Part shown: piece by piece, positions 54,601 through 64,000 of the stretch
How the letters are laid out: each line of letters opens with the position of its first letter
How positions within the stretch are numbered: the first letter of the stretch is position 1
Assembly (NCBI GenBank): GCA_963691705.1
Contig: OY829538.1
Coordinates: 52,045,151 to 52,109,150, forward strand
DNA from: Viola odorata
Taxonomy: Eukaryota; Streptophyta; Magnoliopsida; Malpighiales; Violaceae
Direction of reading: 5' to 3'
DNA length: 64,000 nucleotides
Made by a program: the position numbers and the translations under genes
Notes under the pieces: model-generated
Seen by the model: the letters and a program-made list of their open reading frames with translations, nothing else
Told to the model about the DNA's origin: nothing
Databases searched by the model: none

Positions 54601-56476
54601 AATGACAGATTTTGAATGATGCCCATTTAGTACGTGCCATGATCAAGGCGCGAGGCGGACAAACGAGATGGCTTCTCCGAAGGCTCCCTCATCCGATTTA
54701 CTTGCCCCCAATTATAGAGGATTGAAAATATGATGCAGTGTCAACGACTCAAGGCCCTCTAATTCTGCTCATGATGAGTTTTGATACCCACGATCTTGTT
54801 TGGCTCTGAAGTTTCAACTTGTTGGCACCTTCTTAGGTGATGATCATGACGAGATCAACATGTTATCTTGAGGCTTCTGCTCGTTTGGTCGTTGTTGGAC
54901 TTCTTCTGGACATTAGAATCGTGATGACTGAGGAGATGACAACCCCTTTGAACCACCAGGCTGGTGAGCTTGACTGAGATACGAAGGGAAGCTTTTATTC
55001 GTTCCCCAAAGTGCTGATGAAGAGAAGGTCATTCGATCCTAGGTGATAGTCATCCTTTAAAAGCTACCCACTCCTGAAAGGATTAATACCCGTTTGATCA
55101 TGATCGATTGCTTGGGAAGAGAGACACCGGTGATTGCTTCGGAACAAGATCAAATTCGACACATGAAAGATTTGACCATGATTGAATTTCAGTTTGTAGT
55201 TTGGAGCATGGCGGGGCGTGAATGTCCATATGTCACAGAACATGACCAATTTAAGTATGTTGATCGGGGCCCTAGGGGAACACCTATTCGTCATGTTTCT
55301 GTAAGGTCAAAGGGTCCGGCTTGCAAGAGGCACCTGGCGACGATAGTGTCTTGATGGTAGAATTTTCCGAGGAGGCGAATGGAGAGACAAGCTCCGACAA
55401 CTTACACCCCCGAATAAACTTGTTAGCGCGGAATAGGCTTGGTGACTTTGATCCCACATCTTTTGTATTCAAACTGGATAATAGTATTGCTATCGACATA
55501 GCCAATCACAACATTTCGAAGAACGACCATTAAGTTCTTGACTGGTGTCCTGAGCTTAGACAGCTCTCTGGATAATCAAATGATAACTCCTTGCTCAGGA
55601 TTGCATGCGTAGTCTTCTCATGTGGATTCAGCCTTTGAAATAGCTAAATCTCTTCTGGACTTGGTCGGATTGCCAAGGAAAGATGGGTTCAGAGTGAACC
55701 TTGAGGCTGGTTGTTTGCAGATGCACGATATTCTGCAAAGAAGCCAACTCATTGTAGTGACATTTTAAAATCTTTCCAGATTCGCTCCTTGACTACTCTT
55801 CATGAGAAGACATCTTCTATGCTGGGGATGGCCAATAGTATGACCTGAACATCCTCTTGCGTAATGGAGGAGAATCCTTGGTCTACTGGAGATTCAGATC
55901 GCCAGTGGGGAATCTGGCCAGCCGTTTCTTTGCAGAGAACAATCCTAACACTGTAACTTTTGCGGCGAGGGATTGTGGGTACAATCCCATCAACATCCGT
56001 GCTCACTGGCTTACCAATCAAAGGATTAATCTTCACTGTATAATTGTTGTGTATGCGTACACGAAGAGATCTTACTTGTGGTGATCAAAATGAAAGATTT
56101 AGTCGTGGAATTTGCAATCAGAAACCGTGTAGGCCGATAAGGTTGCTATATCTCAGAACAAGGCCGCTTCAAGTATGTTGATTGGTCTTCCTGCCGATAT
56201 CTGAGCGCAGTGTATCTTGACTGCATCAACGTTCCCTGGTCTTGGTAAATCATCTCCGTCCATGTTGGTGAGTGTTAAAGCGCCTCCGAAGAAGGTGTTC
56301 TTGACTACTTATGGATCATCATACCGTGGGGCTCTTTTCCCTCGGCCTTTCTCCTGATGAGGGAGAATCTTTCTTAGCACCAAATCCTCAGCTTTGAACT
56401 CACGGGGTTGTATTTTCTTGTTGTAGGCATTAGCCATACTCTTCTGATATGATTGGGCATGACACATGGCAGCCAA
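51616..56476 (-). other. 3' region of the Tat-like element, no gene recognised
   Basis: About 4.9 kb without a recognisable protein domain. At 52,250-52,620 a degenerate repeat is built from GAGGGCAAAGTGCCC, TTTGAGACCATT and GATCTCTTTTCC phrases. Small inverted phrases recur: GGGCAAAGTGCCC (52,443 and 52,513), GGGCGTTATTGCCC (about 54,154), CGGGCATCGCTGCCC (about 54,199) and GAGAGTAGCACTC (about 54,250). Open frames up to about 160 codons (for example 53371-53856 on the minus strand) lack resemblance to any family I know. A host insertion cannot be excluded. Confidence 0.5.
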
Positions 56477-57130
56477 TCATTTTTCCGAGACCAGATTCAA
56501 CTGTTCATATCTGACCCTTACCCCATCAGACTCCTCTACTTTAGCTTTTGCCAAAACTCGGAGAGAGGGAATTTCCACCTCAAGAGGAATCGCCGCTTCC
56601 ATACCACAATCCAGGGAGTGAGGAGTTGTTCCTGCAGAGGTACGAATCGCAATCTGATAGGCATGTAGAGCGAAAGGAAGCATGTCGTGCGAATCCTTTT
56701 GAGTGATGACCTTCTGGATGATCCTTTTCAAGTTTTTGTTGGCGGCCTCGACTGCGCCATTCATCTTTGAAGAGCTTAGATGCTTTATCTTCCACCGTTG
56801 ACGAAGATCGTTGATCAGCTTCCCGCTCAGATTAGTGCCATTATCTATGATGATTGCCTCCAGGACCCATAATGACATGATATTTTTTTAAGTGAACCGC
56901 CAAGTCGACTTAGCACTGATGTTTGAGTAGGAGGCAGCTTCCACCCATTTGGTAAAACAATCAATCGCGATAAGGACAAAGCGATGACTTTTAGAAGCTT
57001 TTGGATGGATTTAGCTAATGATGTCAATTCCCCATATTGCAAAGGGCTAAGGGGCCGTCAAGTTGAACAGAGGAGCTGGAGGGACGTTAAGATGATCAGC
57101 ACACATTTGGCATTTGGCATCTCCTGAAGT
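56477..57130 (-). pseudogene. Integrase of Tat-like element, broken
   Basis: On the minus strand a CQMCADHLNVPPAPL zinc-part end is followed by WGIDII, FVLIAIDCFTKWVEAASY, IIDNGTNLSG and NGAVEAANKNLKRII. These are the core blocks of a Ty3-gypsy integrase (D, D, E). They lie in different frames with stops between them. The longest open piece is 56477-56878 (133 codons). Confidence 0.85.
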
Positions 57131-57339
57131 AGTCAATGCGATCTCATTCGATGACAAGCTAAAAATAGCCTCGTCTCATGGTTTGATTTTCCATCGAAAC
57201 TCCATCATGGATTTGTGCAATGATTTTCTTGGCTTCGGGGATAGTGACACATCGAAGCAAGACTCCATCCACCCTTTCCTTGTATAGAACCTCACCATCA
57301 AGGTAGAAGTCCAAGACCAGACGCTGAAGAGTCTTCATG

Positions 57340-58036
57340 CTACTCTAGCTTGCCCCCCAGTGGGTATTCCCGATGTTTGATGGAGTGCACCAGATCATGT
57401 GACCATGGCTTCCCATTAGGCTCATCTTCTAAGGTAGCGTAACATGTTGGCATCTCCCTCACTCCTATCTTCAGTGGCTGAAGCATTATTCCACATTCCA
57501 CATTGAACCTCGAAGTTAGAGTGGCCAATGTGTCTATGAAGTAATTCTTTTCTTGATTGATCCGATCAAAGTTGATTTCTTCAAACTCCTTCATGAGTTT
57601 GGTGAACAGCCTCTGATAAGGTATCGTCTTTGAATCCCTAATCTGCACTAATCTTGGGCCTGATGGCTGACGAGGGTTGAGTCTCTAAAGACTTTCAATT
57701 TCTTCATCTTCAAATCAATCCCAGTCATTAGCCTACTGACGTATGCCTCATTCTAGGCGATGTTGTTCGTGCATATGAAGTTCAATTTGCATGCTATGGG
57801 GAATTGACAACTATTGGGGCTATGACAACAACACCTATTCCGTTTCCCGAGTGATTTATTGCGCTATCAAAGAACATGGTCCACCGATCATCTTCTTTGG
57901 CATCTTTCATGTGCTCAGCGTTGATAATCACGATGGCTTTATTAGAGAAGTCAAACTCTAGAGGCTCATAGTTGTCGAGAGCGTGGTCAGCCAAGTAATT
58001 GACGAGAGTGCTTGCTTCAACCGTCTTTTGTGTCAC
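57340..58036 (-). pseudogene. Second (archaeal-type) RNase H of Tat-like element, broken
   Basis: The piece 57794-58036 holds DDRWTMFFDSAINHSGNGIG, typical of the extra RNase H carried by Tat/Ogre elements. The piece 57340-57648 holds YQRLFTKLMKEFEEINFDRI followed by the NYFIDTLATLTSRF end of that domain. They are in different frames. Confidence 0.78.
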
Positions 58037-58689
58037 ATGATCCCATATTCAGCTAGCAAGACTTGCCACCTGTCGATTCAACTTGACAAACAAGGTTTCT
58101 TGAAGATGTACTTGGGGAGATCAACCATGTCGTGTAACATAACATGTATTGCTTAAGCCTTCAAGCGCTCCATGCTAAAGGCAACAAGTTCGTGGAGTAT
58201 CGTATCTCTCACTATTGGACTTCTTACTAAATAGCTCGTTCGTGCCTCCCAGATCCATCATGTTGTCTCAATATACATCCCCTAGCTCCGGTCGTGACTG
58301 TTAAATACCCCAATAAAGGACATCCCGGTGTATGAGGGATTAAAACTAGAAGAATCTGCAGATATGCTTTGATTTTCTCAAAATCCCCTAGCAATCCTCA
58401 TCTCCTTCAACATCCTCGTTCTTTCACAGCACTTGGAACATTGGCACGCAAGTGTGTATCAGCCAGCTGATGAAGTGGGCAATATAATTGATATGCCCCA
58501 AGAAACTTCGTACCTTCTTTTCTGTTTTGGGAAAAGGTAGCTCCTGAATCGCTCCTACTTTGTCAGGGTCTACCTCTATGCCTTTGATGCTGACAATGAA
58601 CCCTCACAATTTCCCAGACGCTACTCCAAAAGTGCCTTCTGTAGGGTCCCACCATAACTGAAACTACCTCAGTCTTTTGAAGATTTCTC

Positions 58690-59329
58690 TCGGGACGTCC
58701 GTATGATCTTGTGCTCCTCGAGATTTGTCTATCATGTCATCGACATATATCTCGACCTTTTTATGCATCACGTCATGAAAAGAGTTACAACAACACGCTG
58801 GTATGTGGCATCTGCATTCTTTTAGCACAAAGGGCATCACCTTGTAGAAGAAGATTCCCTAGGGCGTGATGAAAGTTGTTTTTGTTGTTTTTTTTTCATC
58901 TTCCGGAGCCATCTTGATTTGATTGTAACCCAAGAAACCATCTATGAAGGAGAAACTGGCATTATGGGCAACATTGTCCATCAGAGTGTCAATATGAGCC
59001 TTAGGACTCACTCGATTGAGATCACGGAAATCCACATACATACGGACTTTCTCGTCTTTCTTGGGCACAGGCATGATATTGGTGACCCACTCTAGGTATT
59101 CAGCAACCCTCAGGAAACCTGTGTCTTGTTGCTTTGCGATTTCCTTTTTTATCTTCAAAAAGGCGTCAGGATGCATCCTTCGGAGCTTCTGTTTTACTGG
59201 CTTGAACTTGGGCTTTAATGGGATACGATGCTCAACCATGCAAACATATCTACATATTCTGTGAGGTGGGTGACTAACTTTTCCCTCGGGATAAGAGTTT
59301 ATGGTTGGGTGGTCTTGACTATCCTTCAA
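58690..59329 (-). pseudogene. Reverse transcriptase of Tat-like element, broken
   Basis: The open piece 58859-59329 includes HRIPLKPKFKPVKQKLRRM, MPVPKKDEKVRMYVDFRDLN and FIDGFLGYNQIKMAPEDEKK, the finger and palm blocks of a Ty3-gypsy RT. The catalytic YVDD motif follows in another frame at about 58733-58747. Upstream, 59326-59640 may carry further pol linker sequence. Confidence 0.85.
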
Positions 59330-59915
59330 TCTTCGCTGCCTGCCCCCAAGTTGATCTCTTCCAACTCTTTCTGATGGGGGACCATTTCTTTCTCTGGATT
59401 TTCCACTAGACGAGCTAACCCATGTGGGATCTCAACCTGGTCCTTAGTCTCGGTGGCGATCTCCTCACCTGAAAACACATAGGGTTTTTCAAGGCAAATC
59501 AATTTATCATTCATCCTGAAAATAAAGAATGTGAAAAGGTAAAAGACGTTTGAATCGCATATGTTCATATTTTGACAAAAAGGAACGTAAGTTCCTACAA
59601 AAGAGTTTTGTAAAATCCATTTTGGAAAATAACAAAACATGCATATGTACTATAGAGAAACATCCGGAATGCACGGAGGTTGTCTGGTTGTACACAGGCT
59701 CCTCCCCAGACTCCTTCACGGGCTTTGAGTCAATCCTTCTTCTCCAAGATGGAAGTTTGAAGCAGCCTGAACTAGGGTAGGACTTGGGTTGATGGTTTCC
59801 GAGTGCTGTAAGTGCCCTCTTTCGGCTAGCGCAATGGAGAACACTTCCTTAGACAATTTTGACACTAAAGGGAAAAAGGTCAACAATCTCTCACGTGGAA
59901 ATAACCTCCTCCCTT

Positions 59916-60403
59916 CTACTGCCTGGGGGTCTGTCTTGGAGGGAGGTCGGTGATTGCGTGAAGTCTTTTGGTCAGACCTTCAAAAGAGTCTCCTCCATTC
60001 TTGATCAAGTCATTAACCTTTTTCTTAAAGGTAAAGCCGTTTTCTATCATGTGATCCTGAGCTCTCTCATGGTACGCACATCTAGCGTTATGATTATACC
60101 ACTTCGGGTAGAGAGGTAGTTGAGGTTGGGCTGGGATCGGCACCATCTGCCCGGCTGCGAGTAGATGCTTGTAAATTTCCCTTGTAGAAAGGGGGAAAAG
60201 TGGCATTGGTCCCCGGCTCCGACAGTCAATTTGGTGAGTTTTGTGGGTTGTGATGGAGGCGATAAAAAAGGTTGCCCACAACCTGGTCGGTGAGTGGCGA
60301 AGTTGACATCTCTCTCCGTAATACGCGGTCTCTTGAGTGTTTCTTTTAACGTGGAAACAATGATCCTTCTGGATTTGATTCCTTGTTCCACTCTTTCTGC
60401 CAC
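59916..60403 (-). pseudogene. Gag C-terminal part of Tat-like element, broken
   Basis: The sequence LLAAGQMVPIPAQPQLPLYP leads into WYNHNARCAYHERAQDHMIE, the Tat/Ogre-type gag zinc-knuckle region. Here the third metal ligand region is altered (ENGF in place of the usual ENC). The upstream open piece 60047-60403 overlaps it in another frame. Confidence 0.8.
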
Positions 60404-61170
60404 TAGGACTATGTCAGGGAAGCTGCTGGACGAATTAGAGATGAGATGAGTGTTGTAAGGAGCTTGGAAGGTGCTTGCAAAAAAATTGATACGAGTTCTT
60501 TGTTGCTCAAAGGAGGAGAAATTTTAGTGGCTAATTCTCTCCAATTCAGATCATGAACCGTCACCGATTCGCCGATTCTCTTCTCCAGGTTCCGATCTTT
60601 ATCTTATCCAGCCCCATGTACCCAGTCAAACCGTGCTTGGCCAGAATCTCCTTGAATAAACAGATCAATAAGGGTTCATTATGGATTACCTTAGACATCT
60701 TGTTGTAGTAATTATTGAGGTGAGTATTGGGGCACTCAATCTCAGTGTACTTCCCAACATCTTGGAATCTTAAATTTCTGGGGTATGGTAATCCCTATTG
60801 TCATACACATATCCACAGGAGTTGTTGGGTCGAAGGGGACCCTCATTCTCTTTTAACAGACTCAACCTATCGATACTTGTCCTTTCTATTTTATTGGTGG
60901 CAAAACCAGTAGCTGATGAATACCCGAAGGATGCATATGGTTGTATCTAATTTCCCCCAGGAGCTCAGAAAAATATTAGGGTTCTTGAGTGGATCTTCTG
61001 CTTGCCAAGATCGAGAGTGGGTTCAGCTGGTGGATAATTAAGGGGCATGCTACTTGGAGCGTTGATACGCTGTCTAATTACAGCACCTGAGGCGTGCGCG
61101 GAGCTACTGCAAGGATCCTGCCACGGTCATAAAATCCCAGCAACGGACGACGGTCGAGGCACAGGTAGGT
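60404..61170 (-). other. Decayed gag body of Tat-like element
   Basis: The region between the N-terminal and C-terminal gag pieces. Fragments are in several frames with many stops. No intact block is seen. Confidence 0.45.
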
Positions 61171-61407
61171 CTAGAGTGCTAGATGAAGAGGTAAGTGCCT
61201 TCTCATCTTGTTCCTTTTTTTGACTTGCGATACTTGTTCTGTAGTAACTTGAACTTGTTTTGCTAGTTTCTCCATTCTTGCTTCCAATGCCTTAACCTTT
61301 TCGACCATTTTTCTCATTCGAAATCTGGTTATGGGGAGCTTGTGGGGTGTCATTCGCTTTTCAGGAACCATTTTTGACCTTGAAAACAAATAAAAGAAAA
61401 CAGGCAT
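61171..61407 (-). pseudogene. Gag N-terminal piece of Tat-like element
   Basis: A 78-codon open piece with a heptad-like helical segment, MVEKVKALEARMEKLAKQVQ, as found near the start of Tat/Ogre gag proteins. It is followed by a basic tail and a stop. The start around MVPEKRM is plausible. Confidence 0.55.
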
Positions 61408-62070
61408 AAGCCTACGCCATTATATATATGTGAAATGCTATCCTGAGGCCTCCACACTGCGAGAGAAAGAGAGGGGTGAGTACAATAACAACGATAATGT
61501 AGGCAGAATATAAAAACTCAAAAAATAAAGAATTACAGAAATAACAAAGCAAAATCGCAAACATGGAAAATCACGATAATAATGAATCAAAATCGCAACA
61601 ACGCATATTATCATGATGCATATGCCGGGGTGACATCTACCACTTCTAACTGGCTGGAAGGCTCCCGGACGATACCATAAAAGTGGTCCTTCAGTAAATA
61701 GATACGAGATTGCCTGTCGAACCATCAAAAGTTCTAGGCGTTCACCCATCTAGGGGTTCGAGTTCGAGTTTGGGGTTCGTGAAAACTACCCAGGACACGT
61801 GTCCTAGGGCCTCACTACTAACCTCTTAATCTTATTTGGAAAAGGCCTGGCGGTAGGGCATTATGCGTGAGATGCATATGCAATGACAGTTTATCAAAAC
61901 GAATAACAACGAATCATGCGAACAATTTACTAACAAATAAAAACAATAATCATGCATAAAAAAAAAATCATGTGATAATACAAGAATTAAATACATGAAA
62001 AATAATTAGTCATGTACAAAAATCATATAAAAAAACAAACACCTCAAAAAAATCCAGCTTCGACCCTATT
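61408..62070 (-). other. Leader region of Tat-like element
   Basis: AT-rich sequence between primer site and gag. A minus-strand open piece at 61438-61749 has no recognisable domain. Nothing else is seen. Confidence 0.4.
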
Positions 62071-62090
62071 GGTCCCCAATGAAGTCGCCA
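62071..62090 (-). other. Primer binding site of Tat-like element (tRNA-Arg-like)
   Basis: On the minus strand TGGCGACTTCATTGGGGACC starts three bases after the LTR end. Ogre-type elements use TGGCGACTCCGCTGGGGA, complementary to a tRNA-Arg; here the middle is changed. Confidence 0.75.
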
Positions 62091-62093
62091 AAC

Positions 62094-64000
62094 TGTCGCA
62101 CCCTTTTTTTTTGGATTTTCTCCTAATGCGACGTGGGTTTGGGACGAGATGTTAGACGAACTTGGACTCATCTCACATAATGCAAATGAAGTCGCCACCC
62201 TAATTTGTTTCTAGGTTTAGGGAACCTATTTGTCATGCATAAAAATAAAAAGCTAAGGCAAAGTGAGTCTGAACCCGAGAACAGCTGTTCGGGGTCGTAT
62301 TATGGACTCGGGAAGGTGTTAGGCACCCGAGTCACATCCTAAAAAGGTTACCGGAGAAAGAGGTGTTTAATCATGCTTTGAAAATAAAAAGTCCTAATTA
62401 AGTGATCATGCCCAATGCATAAATAATTCATACGAATATAGATGTGAAAAGCGTGAAATAAATAAAAGGGTAAGAAACGTTTACTTGCGAAGGGTATCAG
62501 GCGGATATACCCTTTTTGAACGAAATTATGAGGCGTACTTGTGAAGGGCATCGATTGATTTGCCCTACAAATTAGTTTGGGAAAATGATAATCAAAAAAT
62601 AGATAAATATTTAACAACTTATCGTACGTAAGCGAAATAATTAATTTAGCAATTAAACGCGAGCAGAAAAATTATTTAGGTATTTGAGAGCATGCAAAAA
62701 TAATTAGTTAAATAGGAAGAGAATTCGAATAATCGACATCAAAATTATTGTACGCAAGTGAAATAATTATTTTTGATGATTAAGCGCAAGCAGAATAATT
62801 TAAACATGCAAAAGCATATGAAAATCAATAATTAAACATGCAAGCATACAAAAATAAATAATTAGCACAAGCATACGAAAAATTAAATAAACAGTACAAG
62901 AATAAATAATTAGCACAAGCATACAAAAAATTAAATAAACAGTACAAGCATACGAAAATTAAATAAACAGTACAAGCATGCGAAAGATCGGTACGAAAAA
63001 TAAATTGTGATGGGCTTGAAAAATTAGACTAGGCCCACTGGGCCTAGAAATTGGGCCCACTAGTTGGGCCCATTAGACCAGCCTCTTCTATTTTCTTTCC
63101 TTCCCGTTTGCCAAGCCCACCCTTCTTTTTATTCCAATTTGGGCTTGGCACAATCAACCAAATAAACAACCTCCCCTCACTATTCATCGTCTCCCTCCCT
63201 CGTCCGCGTCTTCTTCTTCCTTGAGATGGGAGCAGCGTGACAGCAGCGACGCAAGGAGCAGCACGGCAGGACAGCGAATCCGACGACAGCAGCAGGTGAT
63301 GACAGCAGTGAGGCAGCGACGAGGCAGCAGCGGGCAGCGGCAACGCAAGGAGCAGCACGGTAGAACAGCGGCTCCGGCGACAGCAGCAGGCGATGACAAC
63401 AGTGAGGCAACGGCGAGCAGCGGCGAGGCAGCTCCCTCAGCAGGCCAGCGCGTCGAACGCAGCAGTGGCAGTGCGCGGCAGTGGAGGATGGAGGGCAGCG
63501 GTGATGACGACGCTTGCGTGCTTCTCCCCCTTGAACGAGCACCATGAATAGCTATTTATAGCTGGTTGAGGCGGTGGAGGAGATGAGGTGGCCTTGAGAA
63601 CAGTAAGGCTGTTGAAGGAAGAATCGAGAGAGCCGTGGAACCAAACCTGATAAGGATGCTGTCTTTTCAAATTTGCAGAAATGCATTAACTTGCATTAAT
63701 CCAAATTAATGCATACGAGTGAAATATTTTTAGCTCGTATCTACGGTACAAGAAAATTTTACTAAAGCCTTGAATATAAAATGCTAAGACTTAGAATAAA
63801 ATAAACTAAGACAATTAACATATAGTGAGTAACGAAAAATTTGTCGAATAGTTCGATAAAAATTCGCTTGTAAGTAATAAAAGTTCTAGTATAAGAAAAT
63901 GCTAAAATAAAAGTTCGACCATCGGCTTCGAGAATTTGACTCGGGAACCGATACGGGTTCGAACGGAAAAAGTGATAAAAATGCGAAAAAAGTATGAAAT
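62094..64000 (-). repeat. 5' LTR of Tat-like element, runs off the window
   Basis: Ends on the minus strand with GGGTGCGACA. The block with TCGGGAAGGTGTTAGGCACC (about 62,309) and GAAGTCGCCACC (about 62,189) is typical of Tat/Ogre LTRs. 62,390-63,000 is AT-rich with repeated AAGCATA(C) phrases. 63,180-63,545 is GC-rich and full of CAGCAG/GGCAGC. Open frames there are compositional artefacts. The outer end lies beyond 64,000. Confidence 0.7.
63552..63560 (-). promoter_or_regulatory. TATA box of the Tat-like LTR
   Basis: TATAAATAG on the minus strand, just upstream of the GC-rich block in the element's own direction. It fits an LTR promoter with transcription toward the primer site. Confidence 0.5.

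Larger units (their letters stand above)
49607..64000 (-). mobile_element. Decayed Tat/Ogre-like Ty3-gypsy element, reverse orientation
   Basis: Read leftward: LTR (from beyond the window to 62094), tRNA-Arg-like primer site, gag, RT, RNase H, integrase and a long 3' region with several tandem repeat families. Gag, RT, a separate archaeal-type RNase H block and integrase are all recognisable but broken by frameshifts and stops. The order, the primer site and the repeat-filled 3' part fit the Tat lineage, which includes Ogre. No 3' LTR was found; it may have been lost at the junction with the outer Athila element. Assigning the repeats from 49.6 to 51.6 kb to this element is inference from position and shared phrases. 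Confidence 0.75.

Noticed and set aside
63221..63547. Open frames on both strands in the GC-rich LTR block
   Set aside because: Compositional artefact of CAGCAG-type repeats with Arg/Ser/Gln-rich translation and no domain.

Overview
The window is nuclear DNA of a flowering plant, almost certainly a eudicot. It is AT-rich, two genes are split by many short-exon GT-AG introns, and the rest is plant transposon sequence (Athila and Tat/Ogre Ty3-gypsy elements, a DD39D mariner, a Stowaway MITE). No species can be named from sequence alone. Left part, 1 to about 18.6 kb, is the genic island. It holds an intronless KIN17 homologue (minus strand), a 15-exon mitochondrial isovaleryl-CoA dehydrogenase (plus strand, divergent from KIN17), and a 22-exon molybdenum cofactor sulfurase of the ABA3 type (minus strand, convergent with the dehydrogenase). 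All three exon chains were followed base by base; the two spliced ones give open frames of 413 and 829 codons. From 18.6 to 25.9 kb come a Stowaway MITE, a probable reverse-oriented solo LTR and a broken mariner-like transposase. From 25,941 to about 49,606 lies a nest of two Athila-type Ty3-gypsy elements. The outer one is older, with its 5' LTR fused to gag by a deletion and its gag-pol broken. It was split by a very young inner element (28,134-40,095) with 1,465-bp LTRs differing at one visible position, CCCAT target duplications, a tRNA-Asp-type primer site, an unbroken 1,817-codon gag-pol and an intact Athila-type third ORF. Right of the nest, from about 49.6 kb to the window end, is a decayed minus-strand Tat/Ogre-like element. 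Its order, read leftward, is LTR (running off the window), tRNA-Arg-like primer site, gag, RT, RNase H, integrase and a long 3' region packed with tandem repeats. The most unusual signal is a family of short palindromes at about ten matching places in each Athila element: in both LTR blocks, in the 3' untranslated part, and in frame inside gag, pol and ORF2. Each element has its own dominant version (CATCTCA...TGAGATG against CATCCCTAGG...CCTAGGGATG). Arms change together, so symmetry is kept while sequence and encoded peptide change. A second hairpin in the 3' untranslated region shows one compensatory base-pair swap between the elements. I know of no description of these structures.
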